The notes beneath the pieces are model-generated. The model ran no database searches. It had not been told where the DNA came from and saw only the letters and a program-made list of their open reading frames with translations. A program made the translations under genes and the position numbers. 64,000 nt of DNA, from contig NC_079236.1 in the NCBI RefSeq assembly GCF_028502605.1, positions 1,612,001-1,676,000 of the forward strand. Direction: 5' to 3'. Below, piece by piece: positions 45,001 to 53,375 of the stretch (positions within the stretch are counted from its first letter, which is position 1; every line of letters starts with the position of its first letter). The stretch is from Trichoderma breve (lineage: Eukaryota > Ascomycota > Sordariomycetes > Hypocreales > Hypocreaceae).

Positions 45001-45196
45001 AGGCATCAACAATATCCGCATCTTTTTGATCAATGCCACCCAGTCGCGGTGGACTCTGAGAGTCACGATTGTTGGTGATGGACCCCCACAATTGACTAGC
45101 ATTATGAATGCCTCCAGGGAGCCGAATACCAACGCCGCAGATGGCAATTGGGGTTTGAGATTTCTCCCCGTTATCGTAATCAGCTTTCGACGCCAT
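1..45196 (-). CDS. Giant peptaibol-type NRPS with PKS-like loading region (5' complete, 3' end off-window)
   Basis: Multimodular synthetase that builds a long linear peptide on carrier domains without a ribosome. ATG is at 45194-45196. Exon 1 is 45196-44799, an 82-nt intron lies at 44798-44717, and exon 2 runs from 44716 to the edge, giving 15,038 codons with no stop seen. Domain order: degenerate KS, AT (active Ser458), carrier (Ser793), then thirteen C-A-T modules with carrier serines at residues 1887, 2983, 4076, 5166, 6255, 7334, 8424, 9512, 10603, 11702, 12784, 13876 and 14954, then the start of another C domain. All these serine codons share one frame. Every C domain keeps HHxxxDG, and every A domain has the TSGSTG-type loop and the C-terminal Lys. 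No epimerase, methyltransferase or thioesterase is seen. A KS-AT-carrier start is the known layout of Trichoderma peptaibol synthetases such as Tex1. About five or six more modules and a release domain are inferred off the left edge. Confidence 0.93.
100..3265 (-). other. NRPS module 13 (C-A-T), possible Pro
   Basis: C domain with HHSIYDG, A domain about 1965-440, carrier IGGDSI with Ser14954 (253-255). Code DVLFCGLICK. The A domain is divergent (FDVGVLDCL, HGLYGPAEASIC), and like module 6 its opening differs from the bulk lineage. Pro is proposed because Gln6 and this module are seven positions apart, as in Gln6/Pro13 peptaibols. The code itself I cannot assign with certainty. Confidence 0.8.
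3330..6540 (-). other. NRPS module 12 (C-A-T), predicted Aib
   Basis: C domain with HHAVHDG, A domain about 5235-3690, carrier IGGDSI with Ser13876 (3487-3489). Code DLGYLAGVFK, identical to module 1. Followed by the putative Pro module 13, it would give the Aib-Pro bond that is typical of peptaibols and labile to acid. Confidence 0.85.
6610..9805 (-). other. NRPS module 11 (C-A-T), substrate unclear (Leu position)
   Basis: C domain with HHAIVDG, A domain about 8500-6965, carrier LGGDSI with Ser12784 (6763-6765). Code DFLYCGGVMK, with Leu239 where most modules have Gly, and Cys299/Gly301. It resembles module 13 at 239, 299 and 301 but sits in the Aib-type sequence background. Position 11 is Leu in many 18-19 residue peptaibols. 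Confidence 0.78.
9860..13080 (-). other. NRPS module 10 (C-A-T), substrate unclear (Gly/Ser position)
   Basis: C domain with HHSIHDG, A domain about 11770-10210, carrier IGGDSI with Ser11702 (10009-10011). Code DVGYLIAVFK: Ile301 and Ala322 replace the Ala/Gly of the Aib modules and would narrow the pocket. Position 10 is Gly or Ser in related peptaibols, and a smaller pocket would agree with that. The longest carrier-to-carrier distance in the protein (about 1,099 residues) ends here. Confidence 0.78.
13150..16355 (-). other. NRPS module 9 (C-A-T), predicted Aib
   Basis: C domain with HHAIFDG, A domain about 15045-13510, carrier LGGDSI with Ser10603 (13306-13308). Code DLGYLAGCFK, differing from modules 1 and 12 only at position 330 (Cys for Val). 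I recall this variant too as an Aib-type code. Confidence 0.83.
16430..19615 (-). other. NRPS module 8 (C-A-T), aliphatic residue likely
   Basis: C domain with HHAIFDG, A domain about 18335-16775, carrier IGGDSI with Ser9512 (16579-16581). Code DAFLLAAVIK, a fully hydrophobic pocket with Phe239, unlike the Gly239 shared by most modules here. The structural motifs also differ (FDAALFEI, NAWGPTECC). Val, Leu or isovaline would fit; position 8 is Val or Aib in related peptides. Confidence 0.78.
19690..22895 (-). other. NRPS module 7 (C-A-T), unusual pocket
   Basis: C domain with HHAVFDG, A domain about 21590-20045, carrier LGGDSI with Ser8424 (19843-19845). Code DAGWVLGVVK. Trp278 and Leu301 are bulky residues that are rare among the other modules here and should shrink or reshape the pocket. 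Position 7 is Aib in many 18-19 residue peptaibols. The substrate is left open. Confidence 0.78.
22960..26125 (-). other. NRPS module 6 (C-A-T), predicted Gln
   Basis: C domain with HHAIFDG, A domain about 24830-23290, carrier IGGDSI with Ser7334 (23113-23115). Code DGGMVGGNYK, which I recall as the fungal glutamine code of peptaibol synthetases. The A domain is visibly of another lineage from its neighbours (for example FDGSLGEI and NGYGPAEACNY, with a different A1-A2 region). The module is among the shortest, about 1,079 residues from carrier to carrier. Confidence 0.85.
26200..29395 (-). other. NRPS module 5 (C-A-T), substrate unclear
   Basis: C domain with HHAVHDG, A domain about 28085-26530, carrier IGGDSI with Ser6255 (26350-26352). 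Code DLGIICGVYK. Cys replaces the Ala301 of the Aib modules and Tyr replaces Phe331. The position would be Aib in an 18-19 residue peptaibol, but the altered pocket could favour a different or bulkier alpha,alpha-dialkyl residue. I do not recognise this code. Confidence 0.78.
29460..32670 (-). other. NRPS module 4 (C-A-T), probable Aib
   Basis: C domain with HHAVFDG, A domain about 31360-29810, carrier LGGDSI with Ser5166 (29617-29619). Code DMGFLAGVFK. It shares Leu299, Ala301, Gly322, Val330 and Phe331 with the Aib-type modules 1 and 12 but has Met236 and Phe278. Aib or isovaline is the likely substrate. Confidence 0.8.
32740..35945 (-). other. NRPS module 3 (C-A-T), small aliphatic residue predicted
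   Basis: C domain with HHSVHDG, A domain about 34655-33070, carrier IGGDSI with Ser4076 (32887-32889). Code DVGFVAGVLK, closest within this protein to module 2 (both have Val299, Ala301, Gly322, Val330, Leu331). The pair may accept the same or similar residues, in line with Ala-Ala or Gly-Ala at positions 2-3 of known 18-19 residue peptaibols. Confidence 0.8.
36010..39235 (-). other. NRPS module 2 (C-A-T), small aliphatic residue predicted
   Basis: C domain with HHAINDG, A domain about 37920-36350, carrier LGGDSV with Ser2983 (36166-36168). The code reads DLGIVAGVLK. It shares the pocket pattern of the Aib modules (Gly239, Ala301, Gly322) but has Val299 and Leu331 like module 3. A small residue such as Ala, Gly or Aib is a reasonable guess; it is not a firm assignment. 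Confidence 0.8.
39300..42530 (-). other. NRPS module 1 (C-A-T), predicted Aib
   Basis: C domain with HHAVFDG; it follows the loading carrier, so it should act as the starter condensation domain that N-acylates residue 1. The A domain runs about 41210-39630. The specificity residues read by PheA alignment give the code DLGYLAGVFK, which I recall as an alpha-aminoisobutyrate (Aib)-type code of peptaibol synthetases. Carrier site MGGDSI, Ser1887 (39454-39456). Module 12 has the identical code. Confidence 0.85.
42600..42860 (-). other. Loading carrier (ACP/T0) domain of NRPS
   Basis: Carrier domain with the phosphopantetheine site LLGGDSL, Ser793 at codon 42736-42738. It lies between the AT and the first condensation domain and presumably holds the starter acyl group that C1 joins to the first amino acid. 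The KHSFFLLGGDSLTT context is normal, so the site looks functional. Confidence 0.88.
43040..44045 (-). other. Acyltransferase domain of NRPS loading region
   Basis: The domain starts at FNGQGAQWAGMG and contains the nucleophile motif GHSSGE (Ser458, codon 43741-43743), the substrate-region motif AAYHSPHM with its catalytic His, and the end motif LEIGPHSALSVPL. All catalytic landmarks are intact, unlike the KS before it. It should transfer an acyl group from CoA to the next carrier domain. In peptaibol synthetases this front end is thought to supply the N-terminal acyl cap (acetyl, or a longer chain in lipopeptaibols). Which acyl-CoA is used cannot be read from the sequence with confidence. 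Confidence 0.88.
44280..45170 (-). other. Degenerate ketosynthase remnant (loading region of NRPS)
   Basis: N-terminal residues begin with the KS opening motif PIAICGVGIRLPGG and continue through DPQQLKLLEV and the VVKSSLSSSLVALH segment. The latter corresponds to the usual nucleophile region VKTGCSASLVALH, but the Cys position is Leu140. The landmarks DAIRDGNPIRAVIR, SLIKRVV and IPPN are present, yet the stretch between them that should carry the HGTGT and KPNLGH histidine motifs is missing. The domain is about 270 residues instead of about 420. It therefore cannot perform the Claisen condensation. It may be a structural lead-in to the AT or a decaying relic. Confidence 0.85.
44717..44798 (-). 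other. Spliceosomal intron in the KS remnant of the NRPS gene
   Basis: On the minus strand the donor is GTTTGT after GGGGCAAG, there is a strong branch site TTACTAACA, and the acceptor is TTTTAG. Removing 82 nt joins a 398-nt first exon (132 codons plus 2 nt) to the large exon, restoring Ser133 and a continuous KS-like sequence. Without splicing the first frame meets a stop right at the acceptor. The donor is slightly off consensus; branch, acceptor and reading frame are good. Confidence 0.85.
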
Positions 45197-48100
45197 TTTT
45201 TTCCTAACTTGCTTTTAAATATCACTTTTTTTGCGTTTCTCTGCTCTATATTGTGTATATCGGTCCGTATGCTAAAGATATTGTCGATACCGGTGGGTAG
45301 GAAAAACGGTCTCGTTTCTCCGGAATCGATTCGTCGGTCGGAACACTCTTATCAAGAATGTCTCTAATTATTTGGTTATAGACAGTAGGCGTTGTAAAAA
45401 TTGAAGAATCGGCGATCTAGAAGAGAACAAGATCCTTCCGTGTATATACAACGGTTCCAGGAAAGAAATTCGAGTAGACAACAATGTCTGTATCGAGATG
45501 AGGCGAGGTGCTTCAAAGCAGCACGTCTGCGTACTCGTCGTTGGAACGAGAATCTCAATGTGGAGAGTCTGAGTTGAAAGACACAGCGGTTCAACGTAGC
45601 TATTATCAGGCCAGTATGTAGTCTCCATGTATTAGAGTAGGTACCAGATATTATTAAGATGGTACCCCAGCATTTGTTACTTATTATGAGTATGATGATA
45701 TGCATGGGGCATCCGTAGCGGCTACGGTGCTACTCTGACAGACAATATGCGGCCCAGCCATCAGTTCCTCCCAGCTATAATAATACATAGTACTTCTAGT
45801 ATTACCGTTGCGGTAAACGGACAAGGCTTGGCGCGCATATCACACCGGCCCGCTATTTTGCGTGTGTGAATCACTAGGGTCAGCAAACTGCAGGGGAACA
45901 CATAGATCCCGATGCTGATACTAATCGGTCGTAGCAGCGAGTGGTTGTCTTAGACATTGTGGTGAGCAATAGTACGCGAGAATGTGTGCTCGTAGTCAGG
46001 ATTCGCTGTGTACTACTACTTCCAAGATCAAGTCAGATCTGAGCACTGGATGGCGGCTTCACGACCCACGACAGGGATCCCCCGGCTTAGCTGGAGATGA
46101 AGCCGCCATCGCGGTCAAGGATCAGCTTGGAATGTCTCGCGTGTCCTCAAACACAGACGCGGCTCACCACAAGGTTACACATTGGGTCTCGGAGATGGTT
46201 CATGTAGCGCACTACCTGAATTTAATTTTGTTTAATTTCACCGGTCTCAAGTATCTACCCGCTCTTCTAGTTGGTTCGACCTCGACTGAGCTTTCATTGC
46301 GCAGAAACTACCCTACAGCATACCTTGTCGTTCTTGAATTATTGAATCATCTTTGTAACTCCAAATCGGGGTATTAACTATCAAATATTCTCGTTGAAGC
46401 TCTTTTCATTATAGCCAAATTCGCTATCAGAGTCCGGCTAAAATAAAGAAGATATGCTATGTGATGGCACATGCTGAGAAATTTTGAATTTTGGCTTTTG
46501 CTACTGCACAAGTATTGCACGAGTTGAGTTGCATGGGCAGGGTCCACATAATCACACATAATTCAAGGGAGTCGGATAAATGTGGGTAAGATGGTTGCTA
46601 GTATCGGATTTTACCTACACACCCACGAATCGTAACGTCGAATCCCACGCATCACGGGTCTGGCTCGTCTAGAAAATCCTCTAAGAGCAATGATGATAAA
46701 TCACAAGAGATGAATCTCGCAGTAGAAGAGGTGGTTTTCAGCTCTCAAGCCACACATATGCGGGTAAAAGGAGTGGTCGGCGCTCCGACGCCCCTCTTGT
46801 GGCCGCTTGTTTAAGCTTGTCTCCCATCTCCGCTACGTACTACTTACAACCGACAGGGGGGCCCTAGTCACGTCGGGATCTCCACCATCCCGTCAGACAC
46901 CAGTTCTAAGGGTATCACTAGCTTTGCCTATTCCAGACGCCGGTCACTGTCTGACAACTGCCGCCCGGAGATATTACGTGGGAAGCGTTGATGGCGCTTT
47001 CGGGACTTACATGTCGTGGACGGTGTGACGAATAGCCATTAGACCAACTTTAAGGGCTGAGAAACGTAGGCGTGATTTCTATGAGGCATAATGAGTCTCG
47101 TCTGGATTCTCTCAACTTTTAACCTAGTCCAACCTGTGTCTCCGCAGTATAGACGATGGCTGGATAGGATCATACGAGTATGAGACGTGGGATCCAAGAC
47201 AACTTCTCGGTGCTCACGTAATGTCACGACAGACGCGGTGGCAATTGTGACAGTAAACCATAGCTTCCAATGTTGTTTGTCGGCATGGGACTAGCTATTC
47301 CTTGCTAGGTCTGGAACGCAATCCTGCACGATAGGCTCCCTGCCGCTTTGGTCACAGTCCCTATGTCTTATATTACAAGTGATTCGGTTCAAAATTATAC
47401 CGAATGAAAGCATTTGTATGGGTGTGAAGGGTTGCTCATCCCCTCCCGTGTCTCAGCATGTCTGTCAGCTGAAGACAAGAACACGACTGGTCATCTGCAT
47501 GTGCGAGACATCAGGATCGTCAAATGTCATAAAGCACTATTTCAGCCTCACCGGAAGAGCCCTGATTGTGCACCTCTGAGAGGTCTTGGTCAGTCTGGTG
47601 ATACATGGCCCGGAGCAGCGAATTGCCGAATTCCACTTCCTCATCTGTGAGTATTTATAGTTATATGTGAAAGGGAGCTGCTGGACGATCTCTGTGGTTT
47701 GGCATCAGTCTCAAGTTCATTAGAGTGCTCTGACAAACGGATTTATTTTAATGATCCATACGTGAATCGAGACATCTTGAACCCCTCCCCCCAAGACCCA
47801 ACCTTGAGATGTTGTATTGAAGTTCTTTCACGAACACTTCTAAGGGTCGCTGCACCTGTAAATCTTATCCATCTGATTGGTCTAAACTTACATGCCGTGA
47901 TTTGGATAATAACCGAGCTGCAAAGCACTAGCCTGTGATCCTTTAGAAGCGAGGACATGTGGGTGTTTCGCTTTGAACTTCATGCAAGGTTAAAATCCGT
48001 CATCACTACCTAACGTATACAGTCAGTAATACACAAGAATATAAGCTACTATCGAAGAGGAGGAGGTTGGATTCCGGATACAGTTTACCAGAGACTTCAG

Positions 48101-51100
48101 TAAGATACGCCATCATCTTTCAAATTTTTATCATCGTCCTATAAACCCACTAGAATTAGTCTCTACTAATACATGTATTTGCCGGACAGGGCTAAACAGG
48201 GGGAATATGTACTAGTATTTTACATGATGCTGCAGCATCCGCAAATCGATCAGCATTTTATATAGAAAACGTGCAAGCTCGGGACTTCTTACTGAATTAA
48301 GATGGAAGGTTTAATAATCAACGGTGGCGCCCGTACGAGGTATTGCTACAATGTATTCTGCGTTCTCCATTATGTATAATCAAGGCATTTAATCTCACCA
48401 TAAATCATCTCACACTTCAACAGTTCTCTTCCCAAATCAGACATATATGTACAGTTTACCTCAATGCAACCATGTATTTATCGAGAAAGCATTGAAGCTG
48501 CCGATTTTTGCGACGACGTACCTGAATGATTGGTCACAGAAGCTGCCCACCTTATACCATACTTCTCTCTACTACATCTACGCCACATGGGATCTGGATC
48601 AGACACCAACACACAATTGAAAGTATCTCTGGTTTCAGGGTAGCACCACCTATGCTGCAGAATCGTGCTTGAATATTAGACAGTGGCAGTCAGTGATCAA
48701 GCGCCACTCTTTAAGATTGTGCCAAATAGGTGAATGTACAGTGCATCTTTCAATTGGACAATCTCACATTGCTAGACTCTTTGTTTAGCATGGAGATATG
48801 TGCAAGTAAATATGTTTTCTTGTTTCCATATTTTAATATCTAGCGACATGTATCAAGATGATATATGCATAAATAATCTTCGATCTAAGAGAAACTTGCG
48901 AAATGCACATACTACCTATATGATGATTAGAACCAGCATGCCAATTTATGCCGGTGAAACAAGAATTCATGATTCTAGCATAACAATTAATGGTCAGTTA
49001 TATTAATGTAGTTGGTTCAACTTTGGAAACAATGTTCGAGTGTATGAGTCTGAACACTGTTGCCGCGTATATTAGAAGTAATTTCTGAATGACAGTCAAC
49101 CTCGTCTCTTAATCATACAGTTTCTCGAGCGGACACTCTGAATAGAACCCAGAGCCTTAGTTCTAATACGTAAATTGAAAACATAGAGACAATTGCCAAC
49201 CATGCAACATCTACGCCGCTGCGACAAAGTAGGCGAAGACCAATAAAAATAAGCGCCCGCACTGACACAAAACTGCCGTTAGAGGGGTGTAACATCTCTC
49301 GGCTCAAAGGAAGTACGAGCTTGATGATGTGGTAAACTGCAAAATATCGCTGCCGAAATCGGAGAAACTACGCATATCGGCTTTCCGTGGCAGCTCATAG
49401 CTGAGGCAAAGCTTGCGTGAGATATTTGTCGTCTCAGGTACGTCGCTGTTGGCGCCTTATGGCAGATGATGAGAGCTCACACACAACCGACAGCTAAAGA
49501 AAGCTCCGATCCTAGTGGCGCCTTCAAAGATCGACAAATACATGCGGCTCGTCTTACTAGAGCCCCCCCCCCTCCCCCCCACACACACATATTTCGGGAG
49601 CCAGGGTGCTGTAAGAAGCATTAGCGACATGAACGGATTCCACTTTGAGAATGTCCAAATTGCTTCGTAAGCTGCCGAAAAGAACGTGTCCTCTTTGTTG
49701 GAAGAGCTGCAATTGATTATATTAGTCGAATCGGAGTTACACTCGGGATTCATCTGCAGAATAATACGTACCACCAGGCTCTCGTCTACCAGTCATCATC
49801 AGCACACCCACTGCATAAACAAAATACGAGCTGACACATCACTTCAGAAATGGGCTGCAGGACATTACTATATATTGAGCTGATCTGTAAGGAACCACAC
49901 TCGGTATCAACTTGCGCAATGAGGGTGTTCTTCTCATGTGCTATAGAACATTCCACGTCTTCCATGAGAGTCTTGAATATATCGCTAAGACAATATTGCA
50001 AATATAGGGTCGTCTTTATGTCTTTCCATGCACGTGATATGAAATGAACTCTGCAACATAGAGCTTTGATATTAACCAATGATACCTCCAGAGCGGCATA
50101 TACACTGCTGGAAATCACATACAAGCTTCAGGGTCTGGCAACCACAGGTCAATACTGCAGTGTATAATCCACAAGTTGAAGCATTTAGGCCTGATCTTAT
50201 GAATTAGATTTCTGATTCAGAGAACAATGTTTTAAACAAGATCGAACATAAGCCGGCATCAAAATAAGATGCACTAGATGATTCAGCCATAATTTCCTTT
50301 TGCATGTTGACTGGCAATCTGTCATAGACCATCTACTCAGAGCTAACTATAATTGGGTTTCCAACATCTAATCATATTGCTATGCGGCATACTCTGGAGC
50401 TCCGTAACTCTGTCTCACTGACTTCGTCTGGTTAGAGATTTTAGTGACATATCCTTTGCCCGGGGTAATAGGCATATACTTGCAGGTAGGATGATATGAA
50501 AAAGGAAGGCAGTTAATTTGTTTGAAAGCTTGGTCTTCACAAATACATAAGCCGGGTTGCCAAAGTCCATGCTGACTTGAACTCTTGGTGCCTCATCTTA
50601 AGGGCGAGCTCATGGAAGAAGCAAGCTTTTCACGAGATATGTTCTCAGTGAACGCTCACTTTCGATATGAACGCCTACTGTGACATATTTTTCACAGATT
50701 TATATTGTCTCTATGCTAGTTATATTTGAGTAATGCCGCATTAGAGTGTACAGATGCTGGATTCAAGTTATCCGTAACGAACAATATTATTCTACGTCGG
50801 ACTTGCGAAGCTTCCACGATATATATCTAGGCATTGAATCTGTACAGTTACGATGAACTCCCGGATACATATTAATGTGAATCTGGTTGTGATAGTACCC
50901 TTCTGTTTACATGAATATAGATAGATTGATAGGGATTAGAGCGACTTCTGTGGTATACTTCATTAGCTAGAATGAGCTCATTGTGAAAAGATAAATCTAT
51001 ACATGATGTTAAAGCTGGGTTTATCTACCATCTGACACTTTTAACCGATAAAAATTTCTCCTATTTTGTATTCTGTATTCTTGTAAAGAGGTTGCGTACT

Positions 51101-51856
51101 TGGAATTCGAGTCCACTCGATGGTTCATTTCATGATGCAACCCATGTAAACTCGTCGATGAGCGTCTTATGCGCTGTTCACTATAACGTTGCTCATAGCC
51201 ACCGCGAGTCTGTGCGTATTCTAATAAATATGATACAAAATCATATGTATTGCTTTAGGTCTCGTGCCTCTTGTAGGATCAATAGCACACAACAACGGAC
51301 ATCTTCAGTTGGTGACCAATTCCCAAATGTACAATCGTGATTCTGCTATCGCTCAGCCGGAGGCCACATTTTAAATTCTAGTTCAGTGGTTTATTCTCCA
51401 ATCACACTGGCCAGTGTAACGTTCACTGCATACTGGCAGTCCACTCACTCTCTTCGCGACATCTCATTGTCAAACGTCAAGTTTCGACATTACAATCACA
51501 ATAACCCCGCAATGGGGACTCCTTGGCACCCATTCAGTTGTATCAAAATGTCTCCTGCTTGAAAATGTGAGTATCTAGGAGCCTTGAATCACAATGTGGC
51601 ACAAAAAAAAGAAGTTGCGACTCTCAGCGACACCAAAGCATGAACTATGATGCACAAAACAGCTGATTCTCCTTTATTCACATCCAAGCTTCTCTCAGCC
51701 AAGATGCTATAAAATAATGGGCGTCCGTCGTTTTTTATTGAGAGAAGCTTATTAGGAGAACCAAAATTCGCAATTTCAACGCTTCGCAATATCACTCCCA
51801 AGAGACAAATCTCGCATCTCAACAAAATAGTGAACCTAAGGAGTCATTTTATCAAC
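45197..51856. other. Gene-poor 6.7-kb region, 5' flank of the NRPS gene
   Basis: No ORF here has recognisable domains or neighbours that support it. The longest are about 110-130 codons (for example 45982-46377 plus and 45376-45705 minus) and read like random sequence. The stretch of about 48.0-51.4 kb is clearly richer in A/T than the NRPS gene. The part nearest 45197 must hold the NRPS promoter and 5' leader, but I see no certain TATA box or operator. A C/CA-rich simple repeat lies at 49563-49590. A decayed element or unannotated noncoding RNA cannot be excluded. Confidence 0.6.
49563..49590. repeat. C-tract and CA microsatellite
   Basis: Ten C, one T, seven C, then four AC units and AT. 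It is a simple repeat in noncoding sequence with no gene assigned to it. Confidence 0.9.
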
Positions 51857-52257
51857 ATGTGTTTCATCATCGTTACCCGGTGCCTTATATGCTATCGTAC
51901 CATGCAATGCAACGTAGTTCCCTGCAGAAAGGTTGCTCATGCTCATCAAACATGTGGCGAGCGTGAGCAGGGTCCCGACAACATCTCAGATGTCATGTGC
52001 GACAGATGCTACGCCAGAACCCAGCCCGAGATCCCAGCTCCTTCCCTGAAGGATAAAGCAAAGTATTACGCCAAAAAATTCACGCCTGGCGGCGGGTCCT
52101 CATCCAAGGTGAGTTTGAGCTGCATCCGTACAGAGATAAGCCCGCGCCTTTGTTCGACGATCAAATGCTAGAAGACCTATCTGAGGCTGCAAATAAGAAG
52201 CATCAAGCCTCGCAGGTCTCTTATCTCAAGCAAGAAGTAAACAGCGTACTAAAGTAG
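51857..52257 (+). pseudogene. Small Cys-rich hypothetical protein, apparently frameshifted
   Basis: The first part reads from ATG 51857 and has Cys/His spacing reminiscent of small fungal zinc-ribbon-like hypothetical proteins (VVPCRK, HQTCGE, MCDRCY). It ends in a lysine-rich segment, KDKAKYYAKK. After the A6 run at 52073-52078 this frame gives an unconvincing tail and stops at 52171. The frame one base away continues with charged, protein-like sequence (GEFELHPYRDK, then DDQMLEDLSEAANKK) to TAG at 52255-52257. One extra A in the run would join the two. Either a real frameshift or a homopolymer error is possible, and an intron starting at GTGAGT (52109) is a weaker alternative. Function unknown; identity as a gene is tentative. 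Confidence 0.4.
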
Positions 52258-52651
52258 GCTTTAGTAGCAAATCCTTTCGAAATAGGCGTCCACGTATAGA
52301 TCACCCACCAATGGTCTCTGACGCCGGCAGCCGGGTTCCACGAGTTGTCAAGGCCGAATCGAGTCCTTCCAATCACTCTGACCACAATCATGAACTATCT
52401 TAAAGACCTCTCTGTATTGTTGGCTGAATTGGAGCGAAACCGAACTAATCTCTCTTTATGTTACAACTTCAGCCAAGATTCTAACGAAGTATATGGGAGC
52501 TGTGGGGCATGGATGGTCATTGTATTCTTTTTCACAAAATCGGAAGCAGTAGGGTAGGTGATGTCGGACGCTGAACAGCAACTTCGCCTTTGAGTGTAAA
52601 TGGTTATCGCTTTACTTGAAGGCAAAATAGTCAATAAAACTCGTTGATTTG
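52258..52651. other. Intergenic spacer, no gene seen
   Basis: I see no supported gene between the frameshifted small ORF and the A-tract beside the tRNA. A 70-codon ORF at 52345-52557 has no recognisable feature. Confidence 0.6.
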
Positions 52652-52677
52652 AAAAAAAAAAAAAAAAAAAAAAAAAA
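52652..52677. repeat. A26 homopolymer next to tRNA
   Basis: Uninterrupted run of 26 A on the plus strand. On the minus strand it is a T-run a dozen bases beyond the 3' end of the tRNA gene, so it may serve as a back-up RNA polymerase III stop. It also resembles the poly(A) scar of a retroposed sequence. Confidence 0.9.
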
Positions 52678-52681
52678 TGAC

Positions 52682-52686
52682 AAAAA
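52682..52686 (-). terminator. RNA polymerase III terminator
   Basis: TTTTT on the minus strand a few bases after the tRNA discriminator base, the standard stop signal for a tRNA gene. Confidence 0.8.
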
Positions 52687-52689
52687 GAA

Positions 52690-52796
52690 TGTCCTCGGTG
52701 AGGCTCGAACTCACGACCTTCAGATGGCCCAAACTGGTTATTTGGATCATATTGAGAATATGAGACTGACGCGCTAGCCAACTGCGCCACGAAGAC
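52690..52796 (-). tRNA. tRNA-Met (anticodon CAU, elongator type) with a 33-nt intron
   Basis: The 7-bp acceptor stem pairs GTCTTCG with CGAGGAC, followed by discriminator A at 52690. D stem GCGC/GCGC, T arm GTGAG-TTCGAGC-CTCAC. The anticodon arm TCAGT-CTCATA...ATCTGA gives anticodon CAU at 52762-52760. An intron of 33 nt (52758-52726) lies one base 3' of the anticodon, the canonical position for nuclear tRNA introns. The spliced form is 74 nt. The CTCATAATCTGAAGG anticodon region matches fungal elongator tRNA-Met rather than the initiator. Confidence 0.93.
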
Positions 52797-53375
52797 TGTT
52801 TCTTGACGGTGCAGCGAATAATTTTCCACTATGAAAATTTCACAAGCCTGTCGCCTGCCGCCTTGTCGCCACCGGAACTAGGAGTGTTGACTTTCTCTCG
52901 CATTGCCCCGGAGAATCAAGTTAAGAGTCTTCCATTTTACGTATCCCAAGACGCCAAATTTAGACGTCATGCAATTCCGGGTTTAAAGACCGTTAAATAT
53001 GGCCGTTGTTCAGGTTTCCTGGCTCGTTATTGAAACGGAGTCATGGCACCTCTACTATGAGCCGGCAAAAACACAAATATAAAATACATCATCAATCCGC
53101 GTCTAGCTTCAGACTCACTCAAGTACCTACACAAAATGGTAGTAAGCTACACCACTATAGTTGCAGGCTCACTAGGTATAATAAGACATCACAAACAAGG
53201 ATTCATTGTGATCTTAAACCAGAATAACACCAGCACATGACTCAGGCTGATATAAGTGTTTATGGCCGTAAGGGGAAGGTCACCAAAGAATAACAATGAA
53301 AACAGGCACGATTCCATTACCAAATGGACTATGAAGTATTGTGATATCTACTCAATCACTTGCGGCTAACAATAT
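52797..53375. other. Intergenic region between tRNA-Met and the GS-like gene
   Basis: 579 bases with only short ORFs lacking any recognisable feature. The part next to 53376 should hold the 3' untranslated region of the glutamine synthetase-like gene. No other signal is seen. Confidence 0.6.

Noticed and set aside
45982..46377. 131-codon plus-strand ORF in the gene-poor region
   Set aside because: No domain, biased composition or context supports it. It has the look of chance sequence.
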